Below, one piece after another: positions 1-7,764 of a stretch of 21,703 nt of DNA. A program made the translations under genes and the position numbers. Source of the stretch: Novosphingobium sp. (GTDB lineage Bacteria > Pseudomonadota > Alphaproteobacteria > Sphingomonadales > Sphingomonadaceae); contig JAJTFU010000094.1 of NCBI GenBank assembly GCA_021299075.1, positions 1-21,703 of the forward strand, in the 5' to 3' direction. The first letter of the stretch is position 1. Each line of letters opens with the position of its first letter. Under the pieces are notes generated by a model that had not been told where the DNA came from, ran no database searches, and saw nothing but the letters and a program-made list of their open reading frames with translations.

Positions 1-291
1 CGAAGTCGCGACCTCGGCTGGCGTTGCGCCATAGCCAGTCTCGAAATCGAGCGTCACCGACAGATCGGTCACGCGCACTATGCGTTCCACGTTGCGCAGG
101 GCATCGTCGATCGAGAAGTCCTCGCCATCGGCAAAGCCTTGGGCTTCGGCTACGCCATAGGAACCGGTGGCAATCGCCTTGGCCCCTGCTCGTGCTACCG
201 CCCGCGCGCTGCCGGCATCCCAGATATTGAACAGCATCAGCGGATCGCCGGGGACATGGAGCGCCCTGAATGCGGTTACGGGGTCAGTCAT
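1..291 (-). CDS. PEP mutase/isocitrate lyase-family protein (3' part missing at window edge)
   Basis: This is the first 97 residues of a gene running off the left edge. The family folds as a TIM barrel and makes or breaks C-C or C-P bonds next to a carboxylate, using Mg2+; members include PEP mutase, 2-methylisocitrate lyase and oxaloacetate decarboxylase-like enzymes. Visible hallmarks are NIWDAGSAR at residues 22-30, the ATGSYGVA strand at about 41-48, and LDFETGYG at 81-88, which matches the metal-binding D-x-D/E-x-GYG segment. The start ATG (291-289) overlaps the stop of ada as ATGA, so the two genes are probably translationally coupled. The family call is firm. The substrate cannot be decided, because the loop that separates lyases from mutases lies outside the window. 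Confidence 0.85.
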   Translation of the reverse strand, partial: MTDPVTAFRALHVPGDPLMLFNIWDAGSARAVARAGAKAIATGSYGVAEAQGFADGEDFSIDDALRNVERIVRVTDLSVTLDFETGYGATPAEVATS

Positions 292-1319
292 TTCGCTTCC
301 TTTTCGAGCAGCCTGCGCTTGATCTCCAAGCCATAGGCATAACCCCCCAGACCGCCACCTGTTGCAATGACCCGGTGACAGGGGATCAGGACAGCGACAT
401 TGTTGGCACCATTGGCGCTGCCAGCGGCCCGGACCGCCTTGGGCCGACCGACCGCAGCGGCCAATTGCGCATAGGTGCGCGTCTCGCCCGGCGGAATGCG
501 GCGCAGTTCCTTCCACACCGCTTCCTGAAAGGCCGTGCCCTTCACGTCGAGCGGGATGTGACCGAAGTCACCCGGCGCTTCGACGGCGGCGACGACCTGC
601 TCGAGCAGCGCTGCGAACTCGGCACCGCCCTCGACCAGTTCAGCCTTGGGAAAACGAGCTTCGAGCGCCTCGCGACCCTCGTTGAAAGACAGCCGGCAGA
701 CACCCTTGTCGGTCGCGGCAACCAGCATGGCGCCAAGCGAGGTTGGCACGACCGCCCAGTGGATCGTTACGCCCTGCCCGCCGTTGGCCCAAGCCGAAGG
801 TGCCATGCCAAGTCTCCCTTGAGTGCCTTCATAGAATCGGCTCGGTCCGGAATAGCCCGCGGCATAGATCGCGTCGGTCACCCGGCCCTCGCCGGTCAGC
901 GCCTCGGCCGCGCGCTCTTGCATTAACGCACGAGCATAGGCGGCAGGCGACAGGCCGGTGTGGCGGGTAAAGACCCGCTGAAAGTGTGTCGGAGAATAAC
1001 CGGTCTCCGCCGCCAGCGCCGCCAGGGCGAGCGGTTGCTCGGCCGACTTGATCGCCGCGATGGCCGCCAGCACAGCGCGCTCGTCGCGGCTGACGTCATC
1101 AGGCAGGCAGCGCTTGCACGGCCTGAGGCCGGCAGCCCGCGCGGCTGCGCCGTCGGCGAAGAAGCGCACGTTGTGTCGCGCCGGATGCCGGGCCGCGCAG
1201 GACGGACGGCAATAGATTCCGGTGGTGAGCACGCCAGTGACAAAGCGCCCGTCGAAGGCCCGGTCGCGGGCCAGGACGGCGGTCCAGGCGTCGTCAGCAT
1301 CAATCATCTTGGCAGTCAT
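288..1319 (-). CDS. ada: Bifunctional Ada: methylphosphotriester/O6-methylguanine-DNA methyltransferase and transcriptional activator
   Basis: The 343-residue protein has the full Ada architecture. The N-terminal zinc domain carries Cys37, Cys41, Cys68 and Cys71, matching E. coli Cys38/42/69/72; the first is the methyl acceptor from phosphotriesters in E. coli. An AraC-type helix-turn-helix spans about residues 85-175, with the second helix in the ETGYSPTHFQRVF segment. The C-terminal MGMT domain has the IPCHRV active site with acceptor Cys314. It repairs alkylated DNA by suicide transfer and, by analogy, activates its own operon once methylated. AAGGAG sits 7 nt before the ATG, supporting this start; an in-frame Met5 is the alternative. 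It lies 80 nt downstream of a dienelactone hydrolase gene and overlaps the next gene by 4 nt. I see no convincing Ada box upstream. Confidence 0.96.
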   Translation of the reverse strand: MTAKMIDADDAWTAVLARDRAFDGRFVTGVLTTGIYCRPSCAARHPARHNVRFFADGAAARAAGLRPCKRCLPDDVSRDERAVLAAIAAIKSAEQPLALAALAAETGYSPTHFQRVFTRHTGLSPAAYARALMQERAAEALTGEGRVTDAIYAAGYSGPSRFYEGTQGRLGMAPSAWANGGQGVTIHWAVVPTSLGAMLVAATDKGVCRLSFNEGREALEARFPKAELVEGGAEFAALLEQVVAAVEAPGDFGHIPLDVKGTAFQEAVWKELRRIPPGETRTYAQLAAAVGRPKAVRAAGSANGANNVAVLIPCHRVIATGGGLGGYAYGLEIKRRLLEKEAK

Positions 1320-1399
1320 GGCTTAGCTCCTTGTTGAAGCAAGCCCTGCCCGATGCGGATGCGCCGTGCGTCCCGAAGCTTGCGGTCAAACCTTGCCGA

Positions 1400-2080
1400 T
1401 CAGCCTCCGCAGGCCCGGAACAGCATCAGCGTCCGTTCCTTTGCCAGGTCTGCACTCTCCGGATGCCAGTCCTTGCGCCGGTCCGAGTTGAAGCCATGGC
1501 CTGCTTCGTAAACAAAGATCTGCGCTGTCGGGTGCTGCTTTTCGATCAGCTTCTCGACCGGTGCGAACTCGACCAGGTTGTCATAGCGCCCGAAATGGCA
1601 GATCGCCGGTGCCTGCGGCGCCTCGTCGGCAAAGCGGGTGGCGACATAACCGCCGTAATAGGATGAGGCTGCGGTCAGGTTCGGGCTGATCTGCGCCATC
1701 CGCCAGGCGACCGATCCGCCAAAACAATAGCCGACGATGAATACCGGCCCGCCCTTGTCGGCGAGCCAGTCAATGCAGGTCTGCGTGTCCTTGAGGCCCT
1801 GATCCCAATCATGCTCGTTGCGGGCAATCTCGACCGCGCGCTCCCAGTCGGCACCAGTATAGCCCAGCGCGCAGCCAGGCTCCTGCCGGTCGAACAGGCC
1901 AGGGCTGAGCACTTCATAGCCATCCTCGGCATATTCGTCGCACAGCTCGCGGATGTGGTCGGTAACGCCGAAGATCTCCTGGACCAGGACCAGGCCGCCA
2001 CGACGCTCGCCATTCGGCATGGCATGGTAGACCGGCATTTGGTGCCCATCCGACATAGTGATCACAATCGTTTCGCCCAT
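1400..2080 (-). CDS. Dienelactone hydrolase family protein
   Basis: This 226-residue alpha/beta hydrolase has the dienelactone hydrolase triad. Cys119 sits in the nucleophile elbow GYCFGG, Asp167 in FGRYDNLV and His195 in EAGHGFN; Glu35 in VQEIFGV is the family glutamate that orients the cysteine. Family members open lactones such as dienelactone in chlorocatechol degradation, but many chromosomal homologues have unknown substrates, and no chlorocatechol genes are nearby. No signal peptide is visible, so it should be cytoplasmic. The ATG is preceded by GAAGGA about 8 nt upstream. The gene is divergent from atpH and sits upstream of ada on the same strand; the 80-nt gap leaves co-transcription with ada possible but unproven. 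Confidence 0.93.
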   Translation of the reverse strand: MGETIVITMSDGHQMPVYHAMPNGERRGGLVLVQEIFGVTDHIRELCDEYAEDGYEVLSPGLFDRQEPGCALGYTGADWERAVEIARNEHDWDQGLKDTQTCIDWLADKGGPVFIVGYCFGGSVAWRMAQISPNLTAASSYYGGYVATRFADEAPQAPAICHFGRYDNLVEFAPVEKLIEKQHPTAQIFVYEAGHGFNSDRRKDWHPESADLAKERTLMLFRACGG

Positions 2081-2128
2081 CGACCGGTCCTTCGCTCACA
2101 TTGCTTGGCGGATAGTCCTAACCCCACC

Positions 2129-2157
2129 TTGCATCGCAGCACAATCGCCGCTATGCG
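2129..2157 (+). promoter_or_regulatory. Possible promoter of the atp operon
   Basis: TTGCAT at 2129-2134 and TATGCG at 2152-2157 are separated by 17 nt, in the 157-nt gap between the divergent dienelactone hydrolase gene and atpH. Each box matches only three of six consensus bases, but spacing and position fit. This is a weak call from inspection only. Confidence 0.3.
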
Positions 2158-2181
2158 CGCCCCCGTCCAAGGGGCAGATGT

Positions 2182-2196
2182 GCGGGCCTGGCCCGC
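2182..2196. promoter_or_regulatory. Perfect inverted repeat in the atp operon leader
   Basis: GCGGGCC and GGCCCGC flank a single T, giving a 7-bp perfect inverted repeat 41 nt before the atpH start codon. It could act as a protein-binding palindrome or, in RNA, as a 6-bp stem with a 3-nt loop in the 5' leader. No T-run follows, so it is not a simple terminator. A GC-rich genome will produce some such repeats by chance. Confidence 0.4.
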
Positions 2197-2237
2197 TTCC
2201 GCCCCATCAATGCACCCGATGCAAGGAACTTGAGCGC

Positions 2238-2792
2238 GTGGAGAATTCCGGCGGCATTACGGCCAGCTTGCAGGGGCGATACGCCTCTGCGCTTTATGAG
2301 CTGGCCAGCGAATCCAAGGCTGTAACCGCTGTCGAGGGTGACCTCGACAAGCTGGGCGCGGCGATTCTCGGCAACGCCGATCTGGCCGCACTGATTCGCA
2401 ATCCGCAGATCGGCCGCGATGCCGCTGCCGCCGCGATGGCCGAAGTCGGCAAGCTGCTCGGCCTGCATCAGCTCACCCAGAACTTCATCGGCGTGCTGGC
2501 GGGCAACCGTCGCCTCGCCGCGCTGCCCGATGTGGTCCGCGCCTTCAGCACGATCGCTACCGCTGCCCGCGGCGAAGTGACCGCCGAAGTGACCAGCGCC
2601 CATCCGCTCAGCGATGCCCAGCTCAAGGCGCTTGCCGCCAAGCTGAAGGCCCGTGAAGGCAAGGACGTGAAGATCAAGGCGAATGTCGACCCCGAAGTGC
2701 TCGGGGGCTTGGTGGTCCGGATCGGCTCCACCCAGATCGACAGTTCGATCCGTACCCGTTTGAACACCCTCGCGAATGCGATGAAAGGCTGA
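2238..2792 (+). CDS. atpH: ATP synthase F1 subunit delta (GTG start)
   Basis: The 184-residue delta (OSCP-like) subunit links the F1 head to the peripheral stalk. The open frame extends upstream, but the GTG at 2238 gives the usual family length and an N-terminus typical of alphaproteobacterial delta (VENSGGITASLQGRYASAL). AAGGA lies about 10 nt before it. The C-terminal segment around KLKAREGKDVKIKANVDPEV and LGGLVVRIGSTQID is the conserved OSCP signature. It is the first gene of atpHAGDC and ends 2 nt before the atpA start. The F0 genes are absent here, as expected for alphaproteobacteria, where they form a separate operon. Confidence 0.95.
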   Translation: MENSGGITASLQGRYASALYELASESKAVTAVEGDLDKLGAAILGNADLAALIRNPQIGRDAAAAAMAEVGKLLGLHQLTQNFIGVLAGNRRLAALPDVVRAFSTIATAARGEVTAEVTSAHPLSDAQLKALAAKLKAREGKDVKIKANVDPEVLGGLVVRIGSTQIDSSIRTRLNTLANAMKG

Positions 2793-2794
2793 AC

Positions 2795-4324
2795 ATGGAT
2801 ATCCGCGCCGCTGAAATCTCGAAGGTCATCAAGGACCAGATCGCCAGCTTCGGCACCAAGGCCCAGGTCTCGGAAGTCGGCACCGTGCTGTCCGTCGGTG
2901 ACGGCATCGCCCGCATCCACGGCCTCGACAAGGTCCAGGCCGGTGAAATGGTCGAATTCGCCAACGGCGTGAAGGGCATGGCCCTGAACCTCGAAGCCGA
3001 CAACGTCGGCGTCGTGATCTTCGGCTCGGACGCCGAGATCAAGGAAGGCGACACCGTCAAGCGCACCGAAACCATCGTGGACGTCCCCGTCGGCAAGGGC
3101 CTGCTGGGCCGCGTGGTCGACGCGCTGGGCAACCCGATCGACGGCAAGGGCCCGATCGTGGATGCCACCCGCATGCGCGTCGAAGTCAAGGCTCCGGGCA
3201 TCATCCCGCGCCAGTCGGTGAACGAGCCCGTCCAGACCGGCCTAAAGGCGATCGACGCCCTGGTTCCCGTTGGCCGCGGCCAGCGCGAACTGATCATCGG
3301 TGACCGCCAGACCGGCAAGACCGCCGTCGCGATCGACACCTTCATCAACCAGAAGGGCGTCAACGCCGGCACCGACGAGAGCAAGAAGCTCTACTGCATC
3401 TACGTCGCCGTCGGCCAGAAGCGCTCGACCGTCGCGCAGATCGTCCGCCAGCTCGAAGAAAACGGCGCGATGGAATACTCGATCGTCGTCGCCGCAACCG
3501 CTTCGGAGCCGGCTCCGCTGCAGTACCTGGCGCCCTATACCGGTGCGACTATGGGCGAATTCTTCCGCGACAACGGCATGCACGCCGTGATCGTGTATGA
3601 CGACCTTTCGAAGCAGGCCGTCGCCTATCGCCAGATGTCGCTGCTGCTGCGCCGCCCGCCGGGCCGCGAAGCCTATCCGGGTGACGTGTTCTATCTCCAC
3701 AGCCGCCTGCTCGAGCGTGCGGCCAAGATGAATGACAGCCTGGGCGGTGGTTCGCTGACCGCGCTGCCGATCATCGAAACCCAGGCGGGCGACGTGTCGG
3801 CCTACATTCCGACCAACGTGATCTCGATCACCGACGGCCAGATCTTCCTTGAAACCGGCCTGTTCTATCAGGGCGTCCGTCCGGCGATCAACGTCGGTCT
3901 GTCGGTCAGCCGCGTCGGCGGCGCCGCCCAGACCAAGGCGATGAAGAAGGTTTCAGGCTCGATCAAGCTGGAGCTGGCGCAGTACCGCGAAATGGCGGCC
4001 TTCGCCCAGTTCGGTTCGGACCTCGACGCCTCGACCCAGAAGCTGCTCAACCGCGGTGCGCGTCTGACGGAACTGCTCAAGCAGGCCCAGTTCAGCCCGC
4101 TGCCGTTCGAAGAGCAGACCGTGTCGATCTTCGCTGGCACCAATGGCTACCTCGATGCCGTCGCGACCGGCGACGTCGTCCGCTACGAAGCCGAAATGCT
4201 CAGCTTCATGCGCGACAAGCACGCCGACGTGCTGAAGCTGATCCGCGACACCCGCGATTTCGGCGACGATGCCAAGAAGGGCACCGTGGCCGCACTCGAA
4301 GCTTTCGCGAAGCAGTTCGCCTGA
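2795..4324 (+). CDS. atpA: ATP synthase F1 subunit alpha
   Basis: This is a full-length 509-residue alpha subunit, the regulatory nucleotide-binding partner in the alpha3beta3 hexamer of the membrane-attached ATP synthase. The P-loop GDRQTGKT lies at residues 169-176 and the arginine finger is Arg373 in LSVSRVGG, both at the same numbers as in E. coli. The N-terminal beta-barrel domain covers about residues 25-95. The AAAGG ribosome-binding site lies inside the end of atpH, only 2 nt separating the two genes, so the genes are probably translated in a coupled way. Nothing looks truncated or unusual. Confidence 0.98.
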   Translation: MDIRAAEISKVIKDQIASFGTKAQVSEVGTVLSVGDGIARIHGLDKVQAGEMVEFANGVKGMALNLEADNVGVVIFGSDAEIKEGDTVKRTETIVDVPVGKGLLGRVVDALGNPIDGKGPIVDATRMRVEVKAPGIIPRQSVNEPVQTGLKAIDALVPVGRGQRELIIGDRQTGKTAVAIDTFINQKGVNAGTDESKKLYCIYVAVGQKRSTVAQIVRQLEENGAMEYSIVVAATASEPAPLQYLAPYTGATMGEFFRDNGMHAVIVYDDLSKQAVAYRQMSLLLRRPPGREAYPGDVFYLHSRLLERAAKMNDSLGGGSLTALPIIETQAGDVSAYIPTNVISITDGQIFLETGLFYQGVRPAINVGLSVSRVGGAAQTKAMKKVSGSIKLELAQYREMAAFAQFGSDLDASTQKLLNRGARLTELLKQAQFSPLPFEEQTVSIFAGTNGYLDAVATGDVVRYEAEMLSFMRDKHADVLKLIRDTRDFGDDAKKGTVAALEAFAKQFA

Positions 4325-4347
4325 TCCGATTGAAAGGGTAAGGCTTC

Positions 4348-5226
4348 ATGGCCTCGCTTAAGGAACTCAAAGGTCGGATCAACTCGGTCAAGTCGACCCA
4401 GAAGATCACCAAGGCCAAGCAGATGGTCGCCGCGGCGAAGCTGCGCAAGGCGCAGGCCAATGCCGAAGCGGCGCGGCCCTATGCCGCGCGTCTCGCCACG
4501 GTGATGGGCTCACTCGCTGCCAAGATCACGGTCAGCGAAAACAGCCCCAAACTGCTCGCCGGGACGGGCAAGGACCAGGTTCACCTGCTGGTCGTCGCCA
4601 ACTCGGACAAGGGCCTGTGCGGCGCGTTCAATTCGAACATCGTGAAGGCCGCGCTGGTCAAGGCCCGCAGCCTTGAAGCCGAAGGCAAGACCGTGCTGTT
4701 CTACCTCGTCGGCCGCAAGGGCCGCGCGGTGATCCGCCGGCTCTATCCGAAGGCCGTGCTGGCCATGTTCGACACGACCGACGTGCGCGAACCCGGCTTT
4801 GCCGAGGCGCAGAAGGTCGCGAACGAGCTGGTGGCGCTGTACGACGAAGGCAAGTTCGACGTCGCCCACCTGTTCTTCTCGACCTTCAAGTCGGCGCTGG
4901 CGCAGGATCCGACCGAACAGCAGATCATCCCCGTCCCCGCGCCCAAGGTAGCTGCCAGCAGCAGCGACCGTGCCGTGGTGGAATACGAGCCTGAGGAAGA
5001 AGCCATCCTCGCCGAACTGCTGCCGCGCTATCTGCGGACCCAGCTGTTCGGTGCGCTGCTGGAAAACCAGGCTTCGGAACAGGGTGCGTCGATGACCGCA
5101 ATGGACAACGCCACGCGCAACGCGGGCGAACTGATCCAGAAGCTGACCATTCAATACAACCGCAGCCGCCAGGCCGCGATTACCACCGAACTGATCGAAA
5201 TCATCGCTGGCGCCGAAGCGCTCTAA
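4348..5226 (+). CDS. atpG: ATP synthase F1 subunit gamma
   Basis: The 292-residue gamma subunit is the rotating central shaft of F1. The N-terminal helix (MASLKELKGRINSVKSTQKI) and the C-terminal helix (MDNATRNAGELIQKLTIQYN) are the two conserved coiled-coil arms, and NSDKGLCGAFNSN at about residues 84-96 is the conserved Rossmann-like core motif. Length fits alphaproteobacterial gamma subunits. It follows atpA after 23 nt, with GAAAGGG and AAGG upstream of the ATG. It is complete and intact. Confidence 0.97.
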   Translation: MASLKELKGRINSVKSTQKITKAKQMVAAAKLRKAQANAEAARPYAARLATVMGSLAAKITVSENSPKLLAGTGKDQVHLLVVANSDKGLCGAFNSNIVKAALVKARSLEAEGKTVLFYLVGRKGRAVIRRLYPKAVLAMFDTTDVREPGFAEAQKVANELVALYDEGKFDVAHLFFSTFKSALAQDPTEQQIIPVPAPKVAASSSDRAVVEYEPEEEAILAELLPRYLRTQLFGALLENQASEQGASMTAMDNATRNAGELIQKLTIQYNRSRQAAITTELIEIIAGAEAL

Positions 5227-5251
5227 CGACTTTCAAGGCAAGGAAACGACC

Positions 5252-6739
5252 ATGGCCACCGCAGCCAAGACCACCACTCGCAAGAAGGCCGCTCCGGCCG
5301 CCGCCAACACCGCTGGCGGCAAGATCAGCCAGGTCATCGGCGCTGTCGTCGACGTGACCTTCGACGGCGAACTGCCGGCGATTCTCTCGGCGCTGGAAAC
5401 TGACAATAACGGCAACCGTTTGGTGCTCGAAGTTGCCCAGCACCTGGGTGAAAACACCGTTCGTACCATCGCGATGGACTCGACCGACGGTTTGACCCGC
5501 GGTCAGCCGGTCACCGCCACTGGCGCGCAGATCTCGGTTCCGGTTGGTCCCAAGACCCTTGGCCGCATCCTCAACGTCATCGGTGAACCGATCGACGAGC
5601 GTGGTCCGGTCGGCGCCGAAAAGCGCAACCCGATCCACGCCGAAGCCCCGCTGTTCGTCGACCAGTCGACCGAAGCTGCCATTCTCGTCACCGGCATCAA
5701 GGTGATCGACCTGCTCGCGCCCTATGCGCGCGGCGGCAAGATCGGCCTGTTCGGCGGCGCCGGCGTTGGCAAGACCGTGCTGATCCAGGAACTGATCAAC
5801 AACATCGCCAAGGGCCACGGCGGCGTGTCGGTCTTCGCGGGCGTCGGTGAACGTACCCGTGAAGGTAACGACCTCTACCACGAATTCCTCGACGCCGGCG
5901 TTATCGCCAAGGATGCCGATGGCAACCCGACCCCTGAAGGTTCGAAGGTGGCGCTGGTGTTCGGCCAGATGAACGAGCCCCCGGGCGCCCGCGCCCGCGT
6001 CGCGCTCTCGGGCCTGACCATGGCCGAATACTTCCGCGATGAAGAAGGCCAGGACGTGCTGTTCTTCGTCGACAATATCTTCCGCTTCACCCAGGCGGGT
6101 TCGGAAGTGTCGGCGCTGCTCGGCCGTATTCCTTCGGCGGTGGGCTACCAGCCGACCCTGGCGACCGACATGGGCGCGCTGCAGGAACGCATCACCTCGA
6201 CCAACAAGGGTTCGATCACCTCGGTCCAGGCGATCTACGTTCCCGCGGACGACCTTACCGACCCGGCGCCGGCCGCCTCGTTTGCTCACCTTGACGCCAC
6301 GACCACTCTGTCGCGCGCGATCTCGGAACTGGGCATCTACCCGGCCGTTGACCCGCTCGACTCGACCAGCCGCGTGCTGACCCCGGCCGTTGTCGGCCAG
6401 GAGCACTACGACGTGGCCCGCCGCGTTCAGGAAACGCTGCAGAAGTACAAGTCGCTGCAGGACATCATCGCGATCCTGGGCATGGACGAGCTTTCGGAAG
6501 AAGATAAGCTCACCGTGGCCCGCGCCCGCAAGATCCAGCGCTTCCTGTCGCAGCCGTTCCACGTCGCCGAAGTCTTCACCAACATCCCGGGCAAGTTCGT
6601 CCAGGTCGAAGACACCGTGCGTTCGTTCAAGGCCGTGGTCGAAGGCGAATACGATCACCTGCCCGAAGCCGCCTTCTACATGGTCGGCGGGATCGACGAA
6701 GCGGTCGAAAAGGCCAAGAAGCTGGCTGAGGACGCCTAA
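5252..6739 (+). CDS. atpD: ATP synthase F1 subunit beta, with Ala/Lys-rich N-terminal extension
   Basis: The 495-residue catalytic subunit makes ATP from ADP and phosphate. The P-loop GGAGVGKT is at residues 168-175 and the catalytic glutamate is Glu200 in GVGERTREGN. Both are shifted by 19 relative to E. coli (149-156 and Glu181). The offset is explained by an N-terminal stretch of Ala, Lys and Thr before the conserved GGKISQVIGAVVDV segment. The DELSEED loop that contacts gamma is present as MDELSEEDKLTV. AAGGAAA stands 8 nt before the ATG, which supports the longer start. The gene lies 25 nt after atpG and 5 nt before atpC. A long open frame on the opposite strand is a codon-usage shadow. 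Confidence 0.98.
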   Translation: MATAAKTTTRKKAAPAAANTAGGKISQVIGAVVDVTFDGELPAILSALETDNNGNRLVLEVAQHLGENTVRTIAMDSTDGLTRGQPVTATGAQISVPVGPKTLGRILNVIGEPIDERGPVGAEKRNPIHAEAPLFVDQSTEAAILVTGIKVIDLLAPYARGGKIGLFGGAGVGKTVLIQELINNIAKGHGGVSVFAGVGERTREGNDLYHEFLDAGVIAKDADGNPTPEGSKVALVFGQMNEPPGARARVALSGLTMAEYFRDEEGQDVLFFVDNIFRFTQAGSEVSALLGRIPSAVGYQPTLATDMGALQERITSTNKGSITSVQAIYVPADDLTDPAPAASFAHLDATTTLSRAISELGIYPAVDPLDSTSRVLTPAVVGQEHYDVARRVQETLQKYKSLQDIIAILGMDELSEEDKLTVARARKIQRFLSQPFHVAEVFTNIPGKFVQVEDTVRSFKAVVEGEYDHLPEAAFYMVGGIDEAVEKAKKLAEDA

Positions 6740-6744
6740 GCATC

Positions 6745-7002
6745 ATGGCCCTGCACTTCGAACTCGTCACGCCGGCACGGCTCGTTCGCTCGGAAGACGT
6801 CCACATGGTGGTCGTCCCCGGTGCGGAAGGCGAGTTCGGCGTGCTGGAAGGGCACGCGCCCTTCATGTCGACCATCCGCGATGGTGCCCTGCTGGTCTAC
6901 CGGACCGAAGGCGCCGCTCCGGAAACCATCCAGATCCAGGGCGGCTTCGCTGAAGTCGCCGCAACTGGCCTGACCGTCCTGGCAGAACACGTCGAAGGCT
7001 AA
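6745..7002 (+). CDS. atpC: ATP synthase F1 subunit epsilon, short one-domain form
   Basis: The 85-residue protein contains only the N-terminal beta-sandwich of epsilon, with the conserved LHFELVTPARLV start, VVVPGAEGEFGVLEGHAPF and the IQIQGGFAEV strand. Typical epsilon subunits are about 130-140 residues and carry a C-terminal helical hairpin that can rise into F1 and inhibit ATP hydrolysis; that domain is absent. The frame closes cleanly at TAA, the operon terminator follows within 30 nt and the next gene starts at 7093, so a frameshifted tail has no room. Alphaproteobacteria often use a separate zeta subunit as inhibitor, which fits loss of the hairpin; no zeta gene is in this window. The start is 5 nt after atpD. 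Confidence 0.95.
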   Translation: MALHFELVTPARLVRSEDVHMVVVPGAEGEFGVLEGHAPFMSTIRDGALLVYRTEGAAPETIQIQGGFAEVAATGLTVLAEHVEG

Positions 7003-7027
7003 GGCTTTCGGCTCCAACCGGACAAGC

Positions 7028-7056
7028 AAAGGGCAGCCTGCGGGTCGCCCTTTTCG
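7028..7056 (+). terminator. Rho-independent terminator after atpC
   Basis: AAAGGGC (7028-7034) pairs perfectly with GCCCTTT (7047-7053) across a 12-nt loop, followed by a short T-rich stretch (TTTTCGTTTG). It begins 26 nt after the atpC stop and ends before the next gene. It is the expected end of the atpHAGDC transcript. Confidence 0.8.
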
Positions 7057-7092
7057 TTTGCGCCGACCTGCCGATGCGCAGATAGCCCAGCA

Positions 7093-7761
7093 ATGCCAGC
7101 GCTCTACGACACGATCGGGATCGATTACGCCCAGTTGCGCAAGCCCGATCCACGGATCGCGGTGCAGATCGAGCGGGCGCTGGGCGCGGCGCGGACGGTC
7201 CTCAATGTCGGTGCTGGCACCGGGTCCTATGAACCAGCAGATCGCGATGTGGTGGCGCTGGAGCCTTCAGCCGAGATGATCAGCCAGCGTCCGCCAGGGG
7301 CGGCCCCGGCTGTGCAAGGTTCGGCCGGAGCCATCCCCTTCCCTGACCAGAGTTTCGATGCGGCGATCGGCGTGCTGACGATCCATCATTGGGCCGACCA
7401 GCAGCAGGGCATCCGCGAGATGTGCCGGGTTGCCCGCGAACGGGTGGTGCTGTTGACTTTCGATCCGGCCGCGCGGCCCTGGCTGACCGATTACCTGCCC
7501 GAACTGGCTACGCTGGACGAGGCCGCCATGCCGTCGCTCGACACACTGTCGGACTGGCTCGGGTCGGTCGCGATCGAGCCGGTGCTGGATCCGCGCATCC
7601 GCAAGGGCAGCTCCTCGTTCTGGAAGATTGAGCAGGCCGAAGCTGGGTTGGCCCGACTGGCAGAGGATCTTGCCAACGGCGTCTGGGAGCAGCGCTATGC
7701 TGCCTTGCTGGCCGGGGACAGCTACGATGCAGGATACCGGCTGGTCATCTCGCTCAGATAA
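7093..7761 (+). CDS. Class I SAM-dependent methyltransferase
   Basis: The 222-residue protein has a Rossmann methyltransferase core. The SAM-binding motif is VLNVGAGTGSYEP at about residues 36-48, the acidic strand end is VVALEPS, the PFPDQSFDAAIGVLTIHHW segment corresponds to motifs III-IV, and the conserved REMCRVAR helix follows. This is the UbiE/Methyltransf_11-type arrangement, but the substrate cannot be named. The start ATG has no strong Shine-Dalgarno sequence. It stands alone between the atp terminator and a convergent gene whose stop codon is only 3 nt away, so the two transcripts must overlap at their 3' ends unless termination occurs inside a coding region. Confidence 0.85.
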   Translation: MPALYDTIGIDYAQLRKPDPRIAVQIERALGAARTVLNVGAGTGSYEPADRDVVALEPSAEMISQRPPGAAPAVQGSAGAIPFPDQSFDAAIGVLTIHHWADQQQGIREMCRVARERVVLLTFDPAARPWLTDYLPELATLDEAAMPSLDTLSDWLGSVAIEPVLDPRIRKGSSSFWKIEQAEAGLARLAEDLANGVWEQRYAALLAGDSYDAGYRLVISLR

Positions 7762-7764
7762 CCG

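Noticed and set aside
1320..1399. Terminator or Ada box between the dienelactone hydrolase and ada genes
   Set aside because: No stem followed by a T-run and no clear match to the E. coli Ada box could be seen; only the AAGGAG ribosome-binding site is convincing.
5201..6658. 485-residue open frame on the minus strand opposite atpD
   Set aside because: It mirrors a highly conserved, codon-biased gene. Its translation is rich in Arg, His, Asp and Val with no recognisable domain, as expected from the reverse frame of GC-rich coding sequence.
7003..7092. Frameshifted remainder of the epsilon C-terminal domain
   Set aside because: The space holds a terminator and only 90 nt before the next gene; no frame reads a helical hairpin like that of longer epsilon subunits.
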